Counted from the stretch's first letter, positions 9,092 to 17,859 are shown. The stretch is 64,000 bases of DNA from Micrococcus porci (GCF_020097155.1 NZ_CP083691.1:2046001-2110000), one strand, 5' to 3'. Notes: generated by a model from the letters alone, not told the origin. Numbers and translations are program-made.

Positions 9092-9169
9092 GGGTCTCTC
9101 TTCTTCGGCGGGCGGATCGGGGCGGGCGGTCGCGCCGGACGGGTGGCGCCCCGGTCCCGGGACGACGAC

Positions 9170-9199
9170 GGCCCGCACCGTCGGGGGACGGTGCGGGCC
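9170..9199 (-). terminator. Perfect 13-bp hairpin between khpA and rimM
   Basis: Arms GGCCCGCACCGTC (9170-9182) and GACGGTGCGGGCC (9187-9199) pair perfectly around a GGGG loop. It lies after khpA and before rimM on the minus strand. It can act as a partial terminator that lowers rimM-trmD expression relative to rpsP. No T run follows it. Confidence 0.6.
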
Positions 9200-9222
9200 G
9201 TGTCGGCGGGCGAGCCGGGGGC

Positions 9223-9468
9223 TCAGCGGGCCCGGTCGGTCTCCACCACGTCCACGCGGACGGGGTGGCCGGCCAGGCCGTCGAGCACGGTGCGCAGCGC
9301 GGTGGCGGTGCGCCCCTGGCGGCCGATCACGCGGCCGAGATCCTCCGGAGCCACCCGAACCTCCAGCATCTCCCCGCGCCGCTGGGGGCGCGAGGCGACG
9401 CGGACGGCGTCCGGGGTGTCCACGATGCCGCGGACGAGGTGCTCCAGGGCCTCGGCCAGCATGCTCAC
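9223..9468 (-). CDS. khpA: KhpA family RNA-binding KH protein
   Basis: A small single-KH-domain RNA-binding protein of the KhpA (former YlqC) family, the partner of KhpB in Firmicutes. It is 81 aa with the KH GxxG loop in [19 protein letters not shown]. The GTG at 9468 overlaps the rpsP stop (GTGA) and gives a length matching the M. tuberculosis homologue of about 80 aa. An ATG two codons later (9462) is an alternative. The rpsP-khpA-rimM-trmD order is conserved in Gram-positive bacteria. Confidence 0.88.
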   Translation of the reverse strand: MSMLAEALEHLVRGIVDTPDAVRVASRPQRRGEMLEVRVAPEDLGRVIGRQGRTATALRTVLDGLAGHPVRVDVVETDRAR

Positions 9469-9914
9469 TCGGCCTTCTCGGCATCCTCGGCCGGGGCCTC
9501 GGCGTCGGCGGCCTCCTCGACCGGGGCCTCAGCCTCGGCGGACTCGGCCGGGGCCTCCTCCTGCTTGGGCTCCTCGGGGAGGATCACGGACTCCTTGGCG
9601 GGGGCCACGAAGGCCTCCTTCTCACCCTTGGTCTTCAGGGTGCCCTCGGCGCCGGCCTCGCCCTTGAACTTCTGCCAGTCGCCGGTGATCTTCAGGAGGG
9701 CGGCCACCTGCTCGGTCGGCTGGGCGCCGACGGACAGCCAGTACTGCGCGCGCTCCGAGTCGATCTCGATGAACGAGGGCTCCTCGGTGGGGTGGTACTT
9801 GCCGATCTCCTCGATGGCACGGCCATCGCGACGGGTGCGCGAGTCCATGACGACGACGCGGTAGTAGGGGGCGCGAATCTTGCCGAAGCGCTTCAGACGG
9901 ATCTTGACAGCCAC
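9465..9914 (-). CDS. rpsP: 30S ribosomal protein S16 with acidic tail
   Basis: Small-subunit protein S16, an assembly protein of the 16S 5' domain. The conserved core ([51 protein letters not shown]) covers about residues 3-85. The remaining 60 residues form a low-complexity Glu/Ala-rich tail rich in EAPAE-type repeats, an extension seen in several actinobacterial S16 proteins but absent from the roughly 80-aa E. coli form. The start is GTG at 9914. It leads the rpsP-khpA-rimM-trmD unit. Confidence 0.95.
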   Translation of the reverse strand: MAVKIRLKRFGKIRAPYYRVVVMDSRTRRDGRAIEEIGKYHPTEEPSFIEIDSERAQYWLSVGAQPTEQVAALLKITGDWQKFKGEAGAEGTLKTKGEKEAFVAPAKESVILPEEPKQEEAPAESAEAEAPVEEAADAEAPAEDAEKAE

Positions 9915-10009
9915 GTGTGTGGTTCTCCTTCAGGGATCTGGGGGCCGGTCGGCGGCGCCGCGTGGGGGCAGCGGGGCCGGGTGACCGACGAACGGAACGG
10001 AGCGCGCGG

Positions 10010-10015
10010 AGGATA
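10010..10015 (-). promoter_or_regulatory. Possible -10 element for the rpsP operon
   Basis: TATCCT on the minus strand, about 95 bp upstream of rpsP in the 209-bp gap after ffh. It fits TANNNT, but no recognisable -35 lies 16-19 bp upstream. Confidence 0.3.
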
Positions 10016-10065
10016 GAGGGTCGTCCGGGCTCACGCTCAGTGCTGGACCATTCTGCCAGACGACG

Positions 10066-10096
10066 CCGCCCGCGCGCACCTCGGACGCGCGGGCGG
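10066..10096 (-). terminator. ffh terminator
   Basis: A perfect 11-bp stem (10066-10076 with 10086-10096) and a 9-nt loop, 28 bp downstream of the ffh stop. It separates ffh from the rpsP promoter region. Confidence 0.6.
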
Positions 10097-10123
10097 GGCG
10101 GGGTGCACCCGGGCTGGCTCGGC

Positions 10124-11698
10124 TCAGCGGTCCTTGAGGTACTTCTCGAAGCCCGCGGGCAGGTTCAGCTGGGACGGGTCGAAGTCGGTCATGTCGGGCA
10201 TCGTCCCGCCCTGCCCGAACACGCCGCCGGCGGCGGGGCGGGATCGGCGCTCCTCCAGGGCCCTGCGCTCGGCGGCCGCCTTGGCGGGGTTGCCGGACTT
10301 CACCTTGGTCTTCTTGGCGTTCCTGCCCTTGGACTTGCGGCCCGGGCCGGGGCCCATGCCCGGCATGCCGGGGACGCCGCCGCCGGCGAGCTTCTTCATC
10401 ATCTTCTGCGCCTCGGCGAAGCGCTCCAGGAGGGCGTTCACCTCGGTCACCTGCACGCCCGATCCCTTGGCGATGCGGGCGCGCCGGGAGCCGTTGATGA
10501 TCTTCGGGGCGACGCGCTCGTGCGGCGTCATGGAGTGGATGATCGCCTCGACGCGGCCGATCGAGGACTCGTCGAACTGCTCGAGCTGCTGCCGCATGCC
10601 CTGGGCGCCGGGCATCATGCCCAGCAGCTTCTTCATGGAGCCCATCTTCTTGAGCTGCTGCATCTGGGTCAGGAAGTCGTCGAAGGTGAAGTCCTCCTGG
10701 TCCGCGAACTTCTTGGCCATCTTTTCGGCCTCGGCGCGGTCCCAGTTCTGCTCGGCCTGCTCGATCAGGGAGAGCACGTCGCCCATGTCGAGGATGCGGG
10801 AGGCCATGCGGTCCGGGTGGAAGACCTCGAAGTCCTTCAGGCCCTCGCCGGTGGAGGCGAACATGATCGGCTTGCCGGTCACGTGGCGCACGGACAGGGC
10901 CGCGCCGCCGCGGGCGTCGCCGTCGAGCTTGGTGAGGACGACGCCGGTGAAACCGACGCCCTCGTTGAACGCCTGGGCGGTGGCCACGGCGTCCTGGCCG
11001 ATCATCGCGTCGATGACGAAGAGGACCTCGTCCGGCTGGACGGCGGCGCGGATGTCCGCGGCCTGCTGCATCAACTCGGCGTCCACGCCGAGACGGCCGG
11101 CGGTGTCGATGATGACGACGTCGTGGTACTTGGTGTTGGCCTCGTCGATGCCGGCACGGGCCACCTGGACCGGGTCGCCCGTGGCGGCCTCGAACTCGGA
11201 GGACACGCCCGGGTGCGGGGCGAACACCGGGACGCCGGCGCGCTCGCCGTTGACCTGCAGCTGCTTGACGGCGTTGGGGCGCTGGAGGTCGCAGGCCACG
11301 AGCAGCGGGGTGTGGCCCTGGGACTTGAGCAGGTGGGCGAGCTTGCCGGCCAGGGTCGTCTTGCCGGCGCCCTGGAGGCCCACCAGCATGATCACGGTGG
11401 TGCCGGTCTTGGCGTGCTGGATGCGCCGGGTCTCCCCGCCGAGGATCGCCACGAGCTCCTCGTTGACGATCTTGACGACCTGCTGGCCCGGGTTCAGGGC
11501 CTGCGAGACCTCCTCGCCGAGGGCCCGCTCCTTGATCTGCGCGATGAACTGGCGCACCACGGGCACCGCGACGTCCGCGTCCAGGAGGGCGCGGCGGATC
11601 TCGCGCGCGGTGGCGTCGATGTCCGCCTCGGTGAGCCGCCCCTTGCCCTTGAGGTTGCGGAACGTGGCTGTGAGGCGGTCGGACAGGGAGGTGAACAC
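10124..11698 (-). CDS. ffh: Signal recognition particle protein Ffh
   Basis: Ffh is the SRP GTPase that binds signal sequences on translating ribosomes and docks with FtsY. The 524-aa protein has the N-helical bundle, then a G domain with G1 GLQGAGKTTLAGKLA, G3 DTAGRLGVD and G4 TKLDGDARGG. A Met-rich M domain follows, containing FLTQMQQLKKMGSMKKLL, MMPGAQGMRQQL and the RNA-binding GSRRARIAKGSGV. A Gly/Pro/Lys-rich tail follows the M domain. The start is GTG at 11698 with an AAGGA site 11 nt upstream. It shares the block with ftsY, its receptor. Confidence 0.95.
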   Translation of the reverse strand: MFTSLSDRLTATFRNLKGKGRLTEADIDATAREIRRALLDADVAVPVVRQFIAQIKERALGEEVSQALNPGQQVVKIVNEELVAILGGETRRIQHAKTGTTVIMLVGLQGAGKTTLAGKLAHLLKSQGHTPLLVACDLQRPNAVKQLQVNGERAGVPVFAPHPGVSSEFEAATGDPVQVARAGIDEANTKYHDVVIIDTAGRLGVDAELMQQAADIRAAVQPDEVLFVIDAMIGQDAVATAQAFNEGVGFTGVVLTKLDGDARGGAALSVRHVTGKPIMFASTGEGLKDFEVFHPDRMASRILDMGDVLSLIEQAEQNWDRAEAEKMAKKFADQEDFTFDDFLTQMQQLKKMGSMKKLLGMMPGAQGMRQQLEQFDESSIGRVEAIIHSMTPHERVAPKIINGSRRARIAKGSGVQVTEVNALLERFAEAQKMMKKLAGGGVPGMPGMGPGPGRKSKGRNAKKTKVKSGNPAKAAAERRALEERRSRPAAGGVFGQGGTMPDMTDFDPSQLNLPAGFEKYLKDR

Positions 11699-11750
11699 GG
11701 CGGGTGTGGTCCTTCGAAGCGGGGTCGACTGATCCGGACTCGGTCGGTCG

Positions 11751-11780
11751 CGGGCGCCGGGGGTCTGCCCCCGGCGCCCG
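11751..11780 (-). terminator. amt terminator
   Basis: A perfect 13-bp inverted repeat (11751-11763 with 11768-11780) closing a TCTG tetraloop, just downstream of the amt stop. It separates amt from ffh. Confidence 0.65.
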
Positions 11781-11806
11781 CCAAGCCTAGCAACCCGAGC
11801 CGGGGC

Positions 11807-13093
11807 TCACTCCGCGGCGGCCGTGCTGCGGGCCTGCGCGTCCGTCGGCACGGGCACGCCGCCGAAGCCGACGTCGTAGGCCGTCTCGTCGTGCAGCGTC
11901 AGGTCGACGCCGCGCTCCTCCTCCTCGACGCTGACGCGCAGGCCGAGGGTCGCGCGGAGCACGAAGGCGATCACCGCGGTGACGACGGCGGTGAACACCA
12001 CCGCGACGACGACGGCGACGGTCTGCGCGAGGAGCAGGGATCCGTCCCCGCCGTGGAAGAGGCCCGCGTGCCCGGTCTCCGGCAGCGCGAACAGCCCGAT
12101 CAGCAGGGTGCCCAGGATGCCCGCGGTCAGGTGCACGCCGACCACGTCCAGCGAGTCGTCGAAGCCCCAGCGGTACTTCAGGTTCACCGCGAGGGCACAG
12201 GCCGCGCCGGCGACGAGGCCGATGACGACGGCCCCCAGCGGGCTGACGAAGGCGCAGGCCGGCGTGATCGCCACGAGGCCCGAGACGATCCCCGAGGCGG
12301 TGCCGATCGACGTCGGGCGCCCCCGGCGCAGCCACTCGACGAGGACCCAGCCGAGCATGCCGGCGGCCGCGGCGACGAGCGTGGTGACCCAGGTGAGGCC
12401 GAGCTGCTCCACATCGGAGGCCGCACCGCTGTTGAATCCGAACCAGCCGAACCACAGCAGGGCCGCACCGAGCATCGTGAACGGCACGTTGTGGGGCCGG
12501 TGGGCGGCGTCGACGCCGAAGCCCTGACGCTTGCCCATCATCATGGCCAGGACGAGCGCGGCCACGCCGGCGCTGATGTGCACCACGAGCCCGCCCGCGA
12601 AGTCGAGCGCCTCGCCCAGCCGGGCGCCGATCGCGCCGTCGGCGGAGAGCAGGCCGCCGCCCCAGACCATGTAGGCCAGCGGCGCGTAGACCAGCGTGAC
12701 CCACACCGGCACGAACACGCACCAGGTCGAGAACTTGGCGCGGTCGGCGACCGCGCCGGAGATCAGGGCCACCGCGATGATCGCGAAGGTGGCCGAGAAG
12801 CCGACGGAGATCAGGTCCCCGTCCGCCATGGACTGCACGGCGCCCAGATCGTTCAGCGGGCTGCCCACGATCCCGGCCAGCCCGTCGCCGCTGGTCATGC
12901 CGTAGGCCCACAGGATCCACGCCACGCCGATGAGGCCCATGGACACGAACGACATCATCATCATGTTCAGTGCCGACTTCGCGCGGGTCATCCCGCCGTA
13001 GAAGAGGGCCAGTCCGGGGGTCATCAGGAGCACCAGTGCGGCCGCCGTCACGGTCCACACCGCTCCGGCGTCCAGGGGTGTCGTCTCGGTCAT
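11807..13093 (-). CDS. amt: Ammonium transporter Amt
   Basis: A 428-aa Amt/MEP/Rh-family ammonium channel with about 11 transmembrane helices. Signature segments are TPGLALFYGGMTR, LWAYGMTSGD, DFAGGLVVHISAGVAALVLAMMMGKR (with the first pore His) and DVVGVHLTAGILGTLLIGLFA (with the second). The ATG at 13093 is chosen because family members start with about 15 residues before the first helix. The cytoplasmic tail ends with a conserved DLTLHDETAYDVG-type motif. In many actinobacteria glnB and glnD follow amt and regulate it through PII; here ffh follows directly. Confidence 0.95.
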   Translation of the reverse strand: MTETTPLDAGAVWTVTAAALVLLMTPGLALFYGGMTRAKSALNMMMMSFVSMGLIGVAWILWAYGMTSGDGLAGIVGSPLNDLGAVQSMADGDLISVGFSATFAIIAVALISGAVADRAKFSTWCVFVPVWVTLVYAPLAYMVWGGGLLSADGAIGARLGEALDFAGGLVVHISAGVAALVLAMMMGKRQGFGVDAAHRPHNVPFTMLGAALLWFGWFGFNSGAASDVEQLGLTWVTTLVAAAAGMLGWVLVEWLRRGRPTSIGTASGIVSGLVAITPACAFVSPLGAVVIGLVAGAACALAVNLKYRWGFDDSLDVVGVHLTAGILGTLLIGLFALPETGHAGLFHGGDGSLLLAQTVAVVVAVVFTAVVTAVIAFVLRATLGLRVSVEEEERGVDLTLHDETAYDVGFGGVPVPTDAQARSTAAAE

Positions 13094-13187
13094 CAGGGGC
13101 CGCCCTTCGGTCTGCGCCGGCGGGCCCCGCGCGAGCGCCGAACCCGTTCGGCGTCGCTGCCCGGCCCGTGATCGGGCCGTTGGGGGG
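13094..13187 (-). promoter_or_regulatory. Structured 5' leader of amt
   Basis: A leader of about 90 nt with two stem-loops: 13131-13157 (long arms around CGCCGAAC/GTTCGGCG, one bulge) and 13162-13179 (CGGCCCG, TGAT loop, CGGGCCG). Both lie between the proposed -10 and the amt start. Whether they regulate amt is unknown. Confidence 0.35.
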
Positions 13188-13218
13188 AGCATAGCGTCCG
13201 CGTCGTTCCGCGACGGAA
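13188..13218 (-). promoter_or_regulatory. amt promoter region with inverted repeat
   Basis: TATGCT on the minus strand (13193-13188) is a good -10 hexamer. About 13 bp upstream, a perfect TTCCG-CGA-CGGAA repeat (13206-13218 on the plus strand) would overlap the -35 position, so it could be an operator. The regulator is unknown; the sequence does not match a GlnR box. Confidence 0.4.
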
Positions 13219-13282
13219 TGTGACGCGCGCCTCTCTCGAGGGGTGCGCCGGGTCCGCGGGGTGCGGCCGCCCGGGACGCGAG

Positions 13283-13315
13283 CGGGCCCCGTCCGACCGT
13301 GTCGGACGGGGCCCG
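13283..13315 (-). terminator. ftsY terminator
   Basis: A perfect 14-bp stem (13283-13296 with 13302-13315) and a CCGTG loop, 14 bp past the ftsY stop. It is upstream of the amt promoter. Confidence 0.65.
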
Positions 13316-13328
13316 GAGGCGTGGCGGA

Positions 13329-14534
13329 TCAGGCGGCCAGCAGCGCGTCCACGAAGCCCTCGGCGGAGAACGGCGCGAGGTCGTCCGCGCCCTCGCCCAG
13401 GCCGATGAGCTTGACGGGCACGCCGAGCTGGCGCTGGATCGCGACGACGATGCCGCCCTTGGCGGTGCCGTCCAGCTTGGTGAGCACGATGCCGGTGACG
13501 TCCACGACCTCTGCGAAGACCTTCGCCTGGGTCAGGCCGTTCTGGCCCGTGGTGGCGTCCAGGACCAGGAGGACCTCGTCCACCTCGGCCTGCTTCTCGA
13601 TGACGCGCTTGATCTTGCCGAGCTCGTCCATCAGGTTGGCCTTGTTCTGCAGTCGGCCGGCGGTGTCCACGAGCACGACGTCCGCCTCGCGCTCGATGCC
13701 GGTCTTCACGGCCTCGAAGGCCACCGACGCGGGGTCCGCGCCCTCGACGTCCGAGCGGACCGTCTCCACGCCCACGCGGGCGCCCCAGGTGGCGAGCTGC
13801 TCGGCGGCGGCGGCGCGGAAGGTGTCCGCGGCGCCCAGCACCACGGTGCGGTCCTCGGCGACGAGCACGCGGGCGAGCTTGCCCACGGTGGTGGTCTTGC
13901 CGACGCCGTTGACGCCCACGACCATCGTCACGGCCGGGTGGCCGTCGTGCGGGGTGGCGGCCAGGCGGCGGTCCATGGAGGGGTCCACCATGGCGACGAG
14001 CTCCTCGCGCAGCAGCGCGCGCACCGACTCCGGGTCGCGGGTGCCGTCCACGGTCACCCGGGCCTTGAGCCGGTCCACGAGCTCCATGGTGGGCTCGGTG
14101 CCGAGGTCCGCCATGAGGAGGGTCTCCTCGATCTCGTCCCACACGTCCTCGTCGATGTGGTCGCGCGAGAGCAGGGCCAGCAGCCCCTTGCCGAAGACGT
14201 TGTTGGACTTGAGCAGGCGCGCGCGCAGGCGCTGCAGGCGGGTGCCGGCGGCCTCGGGGCGCTCCAACTGCCGCTCGGGGGCCTCCGCGGCCTCCACGGG
14301 CTCAGCCACGGGCGCGGCGGCGTGGGAGCCGGCCCGCCCCGTCTCCTCCAGCGCCTCCTCCGGGGCGGGCGCGGAGGACGGATCGGCCACGAGACCGGCA
14401 GGGGCGGGATCGTCGGAGTCGCGGAGCTCGGTGTAGGTGCCCTTCGGCGGGGCGACGGGGCGGTCGAGCAGACCGACCAGCACGACGCCGAGCAGCAGGG
14501 CCAGGACGACGGAGATGACGATGACTGTGATCAC
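13329..14534 (-). CDS. ftsY: SRP receptor FtsY
   Basis: FtsY is the membrane-bound SRP receptor GTPase. The 401-aa protein opens with a transmembrane helix (ITVIVISVVLALLLGVVLVGLL), as in other actinobacterial FtsY proteins, then an Ala/Glu/Pro-rich acidic linker of about 80 residues. The NG domain follows: G1 GVNGVGKTTTVGKLARVL, G3 DTAGRLQNKANLMDEL and G4 TKLDGTAKGG. The start is GTG at 14534, placed so the helix is at the N-terminus; the frame remains open upstream only as a shadow of the divergent MFS gene. No smc gene is found upstream, where many relatives have one. Confidence 0.92.
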   Translation of the reverse strand: MITVIVISVVLALLLGVVLVGLLDRPVAPPKGTYTELRDSDDPAPAGLVADPSSAPAPEEALEETGRAGSHAAAPVAEPVEAAEAPERQLERPEAAGTRLQRLRARLLKSNNVFGKGLLALLSRDHIDEDVWDEIEETLLMADLGTEPTMELVDRLKARVTVDGTRDPESVRALLREELVAMVDPSMDRRLAATPHDGHPAVTMVVGVNGVGKTTTVGKLARVLVAEDRTVVLGAADTFRAAAAEQLATWGARVGVETVRSDVEGADPASVAFEAVKTGIEREADVVLVDTAGRLQNKANLMDELGKIKRVIEKQAEVDEVLLVLDATTGQNGLTQAKVFAEVVDVTGIVLTKLDGTAKGGIVVAIQRQLGVPVKLIGLGEGADDLAPFSAEGFVDALLAA

Positions 14535-14637
14535 GGGTTCCAGTCTGTCACAGGGGACGGAGGCCCGGCCGGGGCCGCGGGCGGGCGAGGGACCGCGCCC
14601 CGCCGCCGCGCCCGGTGAGAGTGAGAGGATGTGCGGC

Positions 14638-15960
14638 ATGCCCACCACCCCGTCCGCCGCCCGCGCGCCCCTGCCGCGCGAGATCAAGGTGCTCGTGGCG
14701 GCCGCGTTCGTCATCGCCATCGGCTTCGGCATCATCGCTCCGCTGCTGCCCCAGTACGCCGAGCGCTTCGCGTCGGACTTCGCGAACCCGGCCACCGCCG
14801 TGGCCGCCGTCGTCTCGGCCTTCGGACTGACGCGCCTACTGTTCGCGCCGCTGTCCGGACGGCTGACCAACCGCCTCGGCGAGACCCCCGTGTACATGAC
14901 GGGCGTCCTGATCGTGGCGGCGTCCATGTACTTGATCGCGTTCGCGCAGGACTACACGCAGCTGCTGGTGTTCCGCGGCCTCGGCGGCGTGGGATCCACC
15001 CTGTTCACCGTCTCCGCCATGGCCTTCCTGGCCAGCAAGTCCCCGCCCTCGATGCGGGGCCGGGTGTCCGGGGCGTACGCCTCCGCGTTCCTGATCGGCA
15101 ACATCGTCGGGCCGATCGTGGGCTCCGTCCTCTCCGTGTTCGGCTACCGGGTGCCGTTCCTGATCTACGGCACCTCCCTGGTGATCGCGGCGGCCATCGT
15201 GTTCTTCATGCTCAAGGACACCCGCCTGCATGACCGCGCCGCCGCCGACTCCCGCCCGGTGATGCGGCTCAGGGAGGCCCTGGACCACCCCTCCTACCGG
15301 GCGGCTCTCGTGTCCATGTTCGCCAACGGATGGGCCACCTTCGGCGTGCGCAACGCGGTCACCCCGCTCTTCGCCGCGAGCGCGTTCACCGGGACCGCCC
15401 TGCTGGGCTGGACGGTCACCCAGGAGAACCAGGCGCTCATGGCCGGTCTGGCGCTGTCCGTGTTCGCCGCGGGCAACGTGGCGGCCGTGACGTTCAGCTC
15501 CCGGCTCTCCGACGTCCGCGGTCGCAAGCCGCTCATCCTCCTCGGACTGGCCGTAATGGCCGTGTGCACGGGCGTGATCGGCTGGATGACCTCGCCCCTG
15601 CTGTTCCTGGTGGCCTGCCTGCTGGCCGGCGCGGGGACCGGCACGCTCAACGCCCCGCAGCAGGCCGCCGTCTCGGACCTGGTGGGCCAAGGCCGCAAGG
15701 CGGGGCCGGTGATGTCCGTAGCGCAGATGGCGGCGGACCTGGGAGCCATCTCCGGCCCGATGCTCGTGGGCCTCGTGGTGGACGGGGCCGGCTACGGCTG
15801 GGCGTTCGCCGTCACGGGCGCCGTCCTCGCCGTCGGCTTCCTCGCATGGCTCCGGGCCCCGGAGACCAACCTGCCGATCGTGCCCGGCGGTCCCCGCACC
15901 GGGTCCCTGCCGAAGATCGCCCCCGAGGACGTCGCGCCGCCGCACCACCGGGAGGCGTGA
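14638..15960 (+). CDS. MFS transporter (probable drug exporter)
   Basis: A 440-aa major facilitator superfamily transporter with 12 predicted transmembrane helices and a central cytoplasmic loop (HDRAAADSRPVMRLREAL). Motif-A-like loops are visible at SGRLTNRLGETPVY and SSRLSDVRGRKPLIL, and the motif-C-like GNIVGPIVGSVLSVFG supports an antiporter of the DHA family. The ATG at 14638 has GAGAGG about 8 nt upstream; an ATG three codons earlier (14629) sits too close to it. The gene is divergent from ftsY with a gap of about 100 bp. The substrate cannot be told from the sequence. Confidence 0.85.
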   Translation: MPTTPSAARAPLPREIKVLVAAAFVIAIGFGIIAPLLPQYAERFASDFANPATAVAAVVSAFGLTRLLFAPLSGRLTNRLGETPVYMTGVLIVAASMYLIAFAQDYTQLLVFRGLGGVGSTLFTVSAMAFLASKSPPSMRGRVSGAYASAFLIGNIVGPIVGSVLSVFGYRVPFLIYGTSLVIAAAIVFFMLKDTRLHDRAAADSRPVMRLREALDHPSYRAALVSMFANGWATFGVRNAVTPLFAASAFTGTALLGWTVTQENQALMAGLALSVFAAGNVAAVTFSSRLSDVRGRKPLILLGLAVMAVCTGVIGWMTSPLLFLVACLLAGAGTGTLNAPQQAAVSDLVGQGRKAGPVMSVAQMAADLGAISGPMLVGLVVDGAGYGWAFAVTGAVLAVGFLAWLRAPETNLPIVPGGPRTGSLPKIAPEDVAPPHHREA

Positions 15961-15981
15961 GGGGGCACCTAAGTTGCCCCC
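15961..15981. terminator. Bidirectional terminator
   Basis: GGGGGCA (15961-15967) and TGCCCCC (15975-15981) pair around CCTAAGT, directly after the MFS stop. It sits between two convergent genes and may serve both. Confidence 0.5.
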
Positions 15982-15997
15982 CCGAAACGGCAGGTCT

Positions 15998-16903
15998 TCA
16001 GAGGGCGTGGCGGGGACTGAATTCCACCTCCTGGACGGAAGGCAGGTGCATGTCCGTGGCCGGGAGGACGACGCGCGGCCGGTACGTGGTCCGAAGGTCC
16101 TCCACGAACGCCCTGGCCTCATCCACCTTCTGCGCGGCGAGCATCTCGTTGTACTGCTCATAGCGATCCATCACGCGCTGGGGGCTCCCCTCCATCACGG
16201 GACGTCCCTTGTCCAACCACAGAACCTTGTTGGACGAGTCGAGGATGGTCTTGTTGTCGTGGCTGACCAGGACGACGGCCCCGGCCTTGCGCTTGAGCTC
16301 CTGCATGCGCTCCTTGGCGCGGGCCCGGAACTGCGAGTCCCCCACGTTGAGCGCCTCGTCGATGACGAGCACCTCGGGATCACGGCTTGTGGCGATCGCA
16401 AATCGCAGCCGAGCACTCATGCCGGAGGAGTACGTCTCGATGGGCAGGTCGATGGCCTCCCCGAGACCCGTGCTGGCTGCGATCTCGGGCGTCTTGGCCA
16501 TCACTTCGTCCTTGGCCATTCCGAGCGCCAGGCATCCCAGCACGATGTTCTGACGGCCGGACATGGCGGGCACCAATGCGGCGTTGACACCGAGCATCAT
16601 GGGGGTGGCTGTGGCCAGCACACGGCCAGTGGAGGGGGCGAGCTTGCCCGCGATGATCTGAGACAGCGTCGACTTGCCCGAGCCGTTGCGGCCTACCAGC
16701 CCCAATGTGCGGCCCTGCTCCAGGCCGAGGGTCATCTCGTGCAATGCATGGACAGGTACCCGCGGCGGCTGGCGCAGCGCGCGGGCGAGCCCCCTCCGCC
16801 ACGCAGGGAGCGCCGCCACGCTGTCGGCGGCACTGGACGGCACCCGGTAGGTCATGGACACACGATCCAAGACGAGGGCGTAGTCGACGGTCGTGTCGGT
16901 CAT
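15998..16903 (-). CDS. Polysaccharide/teichuronic acid ABC exporter, ATPase (TagH/Wzt-like)
   Basis: A 301-aa ATP-binding subunit of an ABC-2 polysaccharide exporter. Walker A is GLVGRNGSGKST, the signature is TYSSGMSARLRFA, Walker B is VLVIDEALNVGD and the H-loop is LVSHDNKT. The MMLGVNAALVPAMSGRQNI segment typical of the Wzt/TagH/RfbE family is present. Only about 70 residues follow the nucleotide-binding domain, too few for the carbohydrate-binding domain of long Wzt proteins. The start overlaps the permease stop as ATGA. With the neighbouring wecB, wecC and glycosyltransferases it probably exports a teichuronic acid-like polymer. Confidence 0.88.
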   Translation of the reverse strand: MTDTTVDYALVLDRVSMTYRVPSSAADSVAALPAWRRGLARALRQPPRVPVHALHEMTLGLEQGRTLGLVGRNGSGKSTLSQIIAGKLAPSTGRVLATATPMMLGVNAALVPAMSGRQNIVLGCLALGMAKDEVMAKTPEIAASTGLGEAIDLPIETYSSGMSARLRFAIATSRDPEVLVIDEALNVGDSQFRARAKERMQELKRKAGAVVLVSHDNKTILDSSNKVLWLDKGRPVMEGSPQRVMDRYEQYNEMLAAQKVDEARAFVEDLRTTYRPRVVLPATDMHLPSVQEVEFSPRHAL

Positions 16904-17787
16904 CGGTTGAGGTCCTTCGCATAGCGCTCCTCGCCGAGCCAGAAGACGACGACGCCCACCACCAGGAGCCCGACCGACCACGCAGCGAGGATGCCCCACG
17001 CGACGGGCGACGGGGACCGGCCGTACAGCAGAAGGTCACGGGATATGTCGAGCACCTGGTACATCGGGTTCAACTGCAGCACGGCGAGCACGTTCGGCTG
17101 GGAGACGAACCGGTCGAAGGAGTAGAAGACCGCCGACCCGTACATCCAGAGGCGGATGCCGAAGCCCACGATCTGCGAGAGGTCGCGGACCCGGGACACT
17201 GCGCGGGCTAGGAGCAGCCCGACACCCGCGACCAGCATCAGCTGCAGTGCGACGACGACGGGGAACAGGAGCCACCACCACGTCACCTGTGCATGCGGAG
17301 GCAGGATGAGCACCGCCAGGAGCATGGCGGCCAAGGTGAAGCCGTAGGCGAGCACCTCGCGTGCCAACGCTGTCAGCGGCAGGACCGCACGGGGAAGCTG
17401 GAATGCGTCTGCCACGTTGTTCCTCGCCGTCAGGGAACGGGACAGGGCCGTCACCGCCCGGGTGGTGAACGTGAACATGAACACGCCCACGGTGAGGTAG
17501 CCGATGAAGTTCTCGACACCCAGCGAGGTCCTCAGAAGGACACCGAAGACCAGGAAGTACGTGGCCCCATTGAGGATCGGGTTCAGCAACAGCCACACGT
17601 TGCCCAACCGATGTCGCCGGTTCTGTGCCTGCACAGCCGCCACTGCGTCGTAGCGCACGTAGTGACGTAGCCGCCAGAGACGAGTCACGTAGTCGCCCAG
17701 GCTGGGACGTCGCCCGACGCGCTCCAGTCTGCTCTCGTCCACCCTCAGCTCGACGGGCGGCGATGTCGCCTCGACACGATCGGTCAC
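16900..17787 (-). CDS. Polysaccharide/teichuronic acid ABC exporter, permease (TagG/Wzm-like)
   Basis: A 295-aa ABC-2 type permease with a cytoplasmic N-terminal region of about 70 residues and about six transmembrane helices. Segments such as GNVWLLLNPILNGATYFLVFGVLL, ARNNVADAFQLPRAVLPLTALARE and RLWMYGSAVFYSFDRFV are typical of Wzm/TagG. GTG 17787 is chosen over longer frames because AGGAGG lies 7 nt upstream. A TATACT -10 element lies about 75 bp upstream. It is coupled to the ATPase gene and divergent from wecB, so polymer precursor synthesis and export share one intergenic region. Confidence 0.88.
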   Translation of the reverse strand: MTDRVEATSPPVELRVDESRLERVGRRPSLGDYVTRLWRLRHYVRYDAVAAVQAQNRRHRLGNVWLLLNPILNGATYFLVFGVLLRTSLGVENFIGYLTVGVFMFTFTTRAVTALSRSLTARNNVADAFQLPRAVLPLTALAREVLAYGFTLAAMLLAVLILPPHAQVTWWWLLFPVVVALQLMLVAGVGLLLARAVSRVRDLSQIVGFGIRLWMYGSAVFYSFDRFVSQPNVLAVLQLNPMYQVLDISRDLLLYGRSPSPVAWGILAAWSVGLLVVGVVVFWLGEERYAKDLNR

Positions 17788-17859
17788 GCGGGTCCCTCCT
17801 GCACGGGCTTGACGGTGGAGCCCGCACCATCGGCACGGACGTCCCCGATTCGGATCGCA

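Noticed and set aside
9917..13171. A 1084-codon open frame on the plus strand opposite ffh and amt
   Set aside because: It is the complement shadow of ffh and amt in GC-rich DNA; the translation is low-complexity His/Gly/Leu/Val with no family motifs.
13200..13224. GTCAC and GAAC segments upstream of amt as a GlnR box
   Set aside because: The spacing does not match the GTnAC-N6-GAAAC pattern; only the TTCCG/CGGAA symmetry is kept as an observation.
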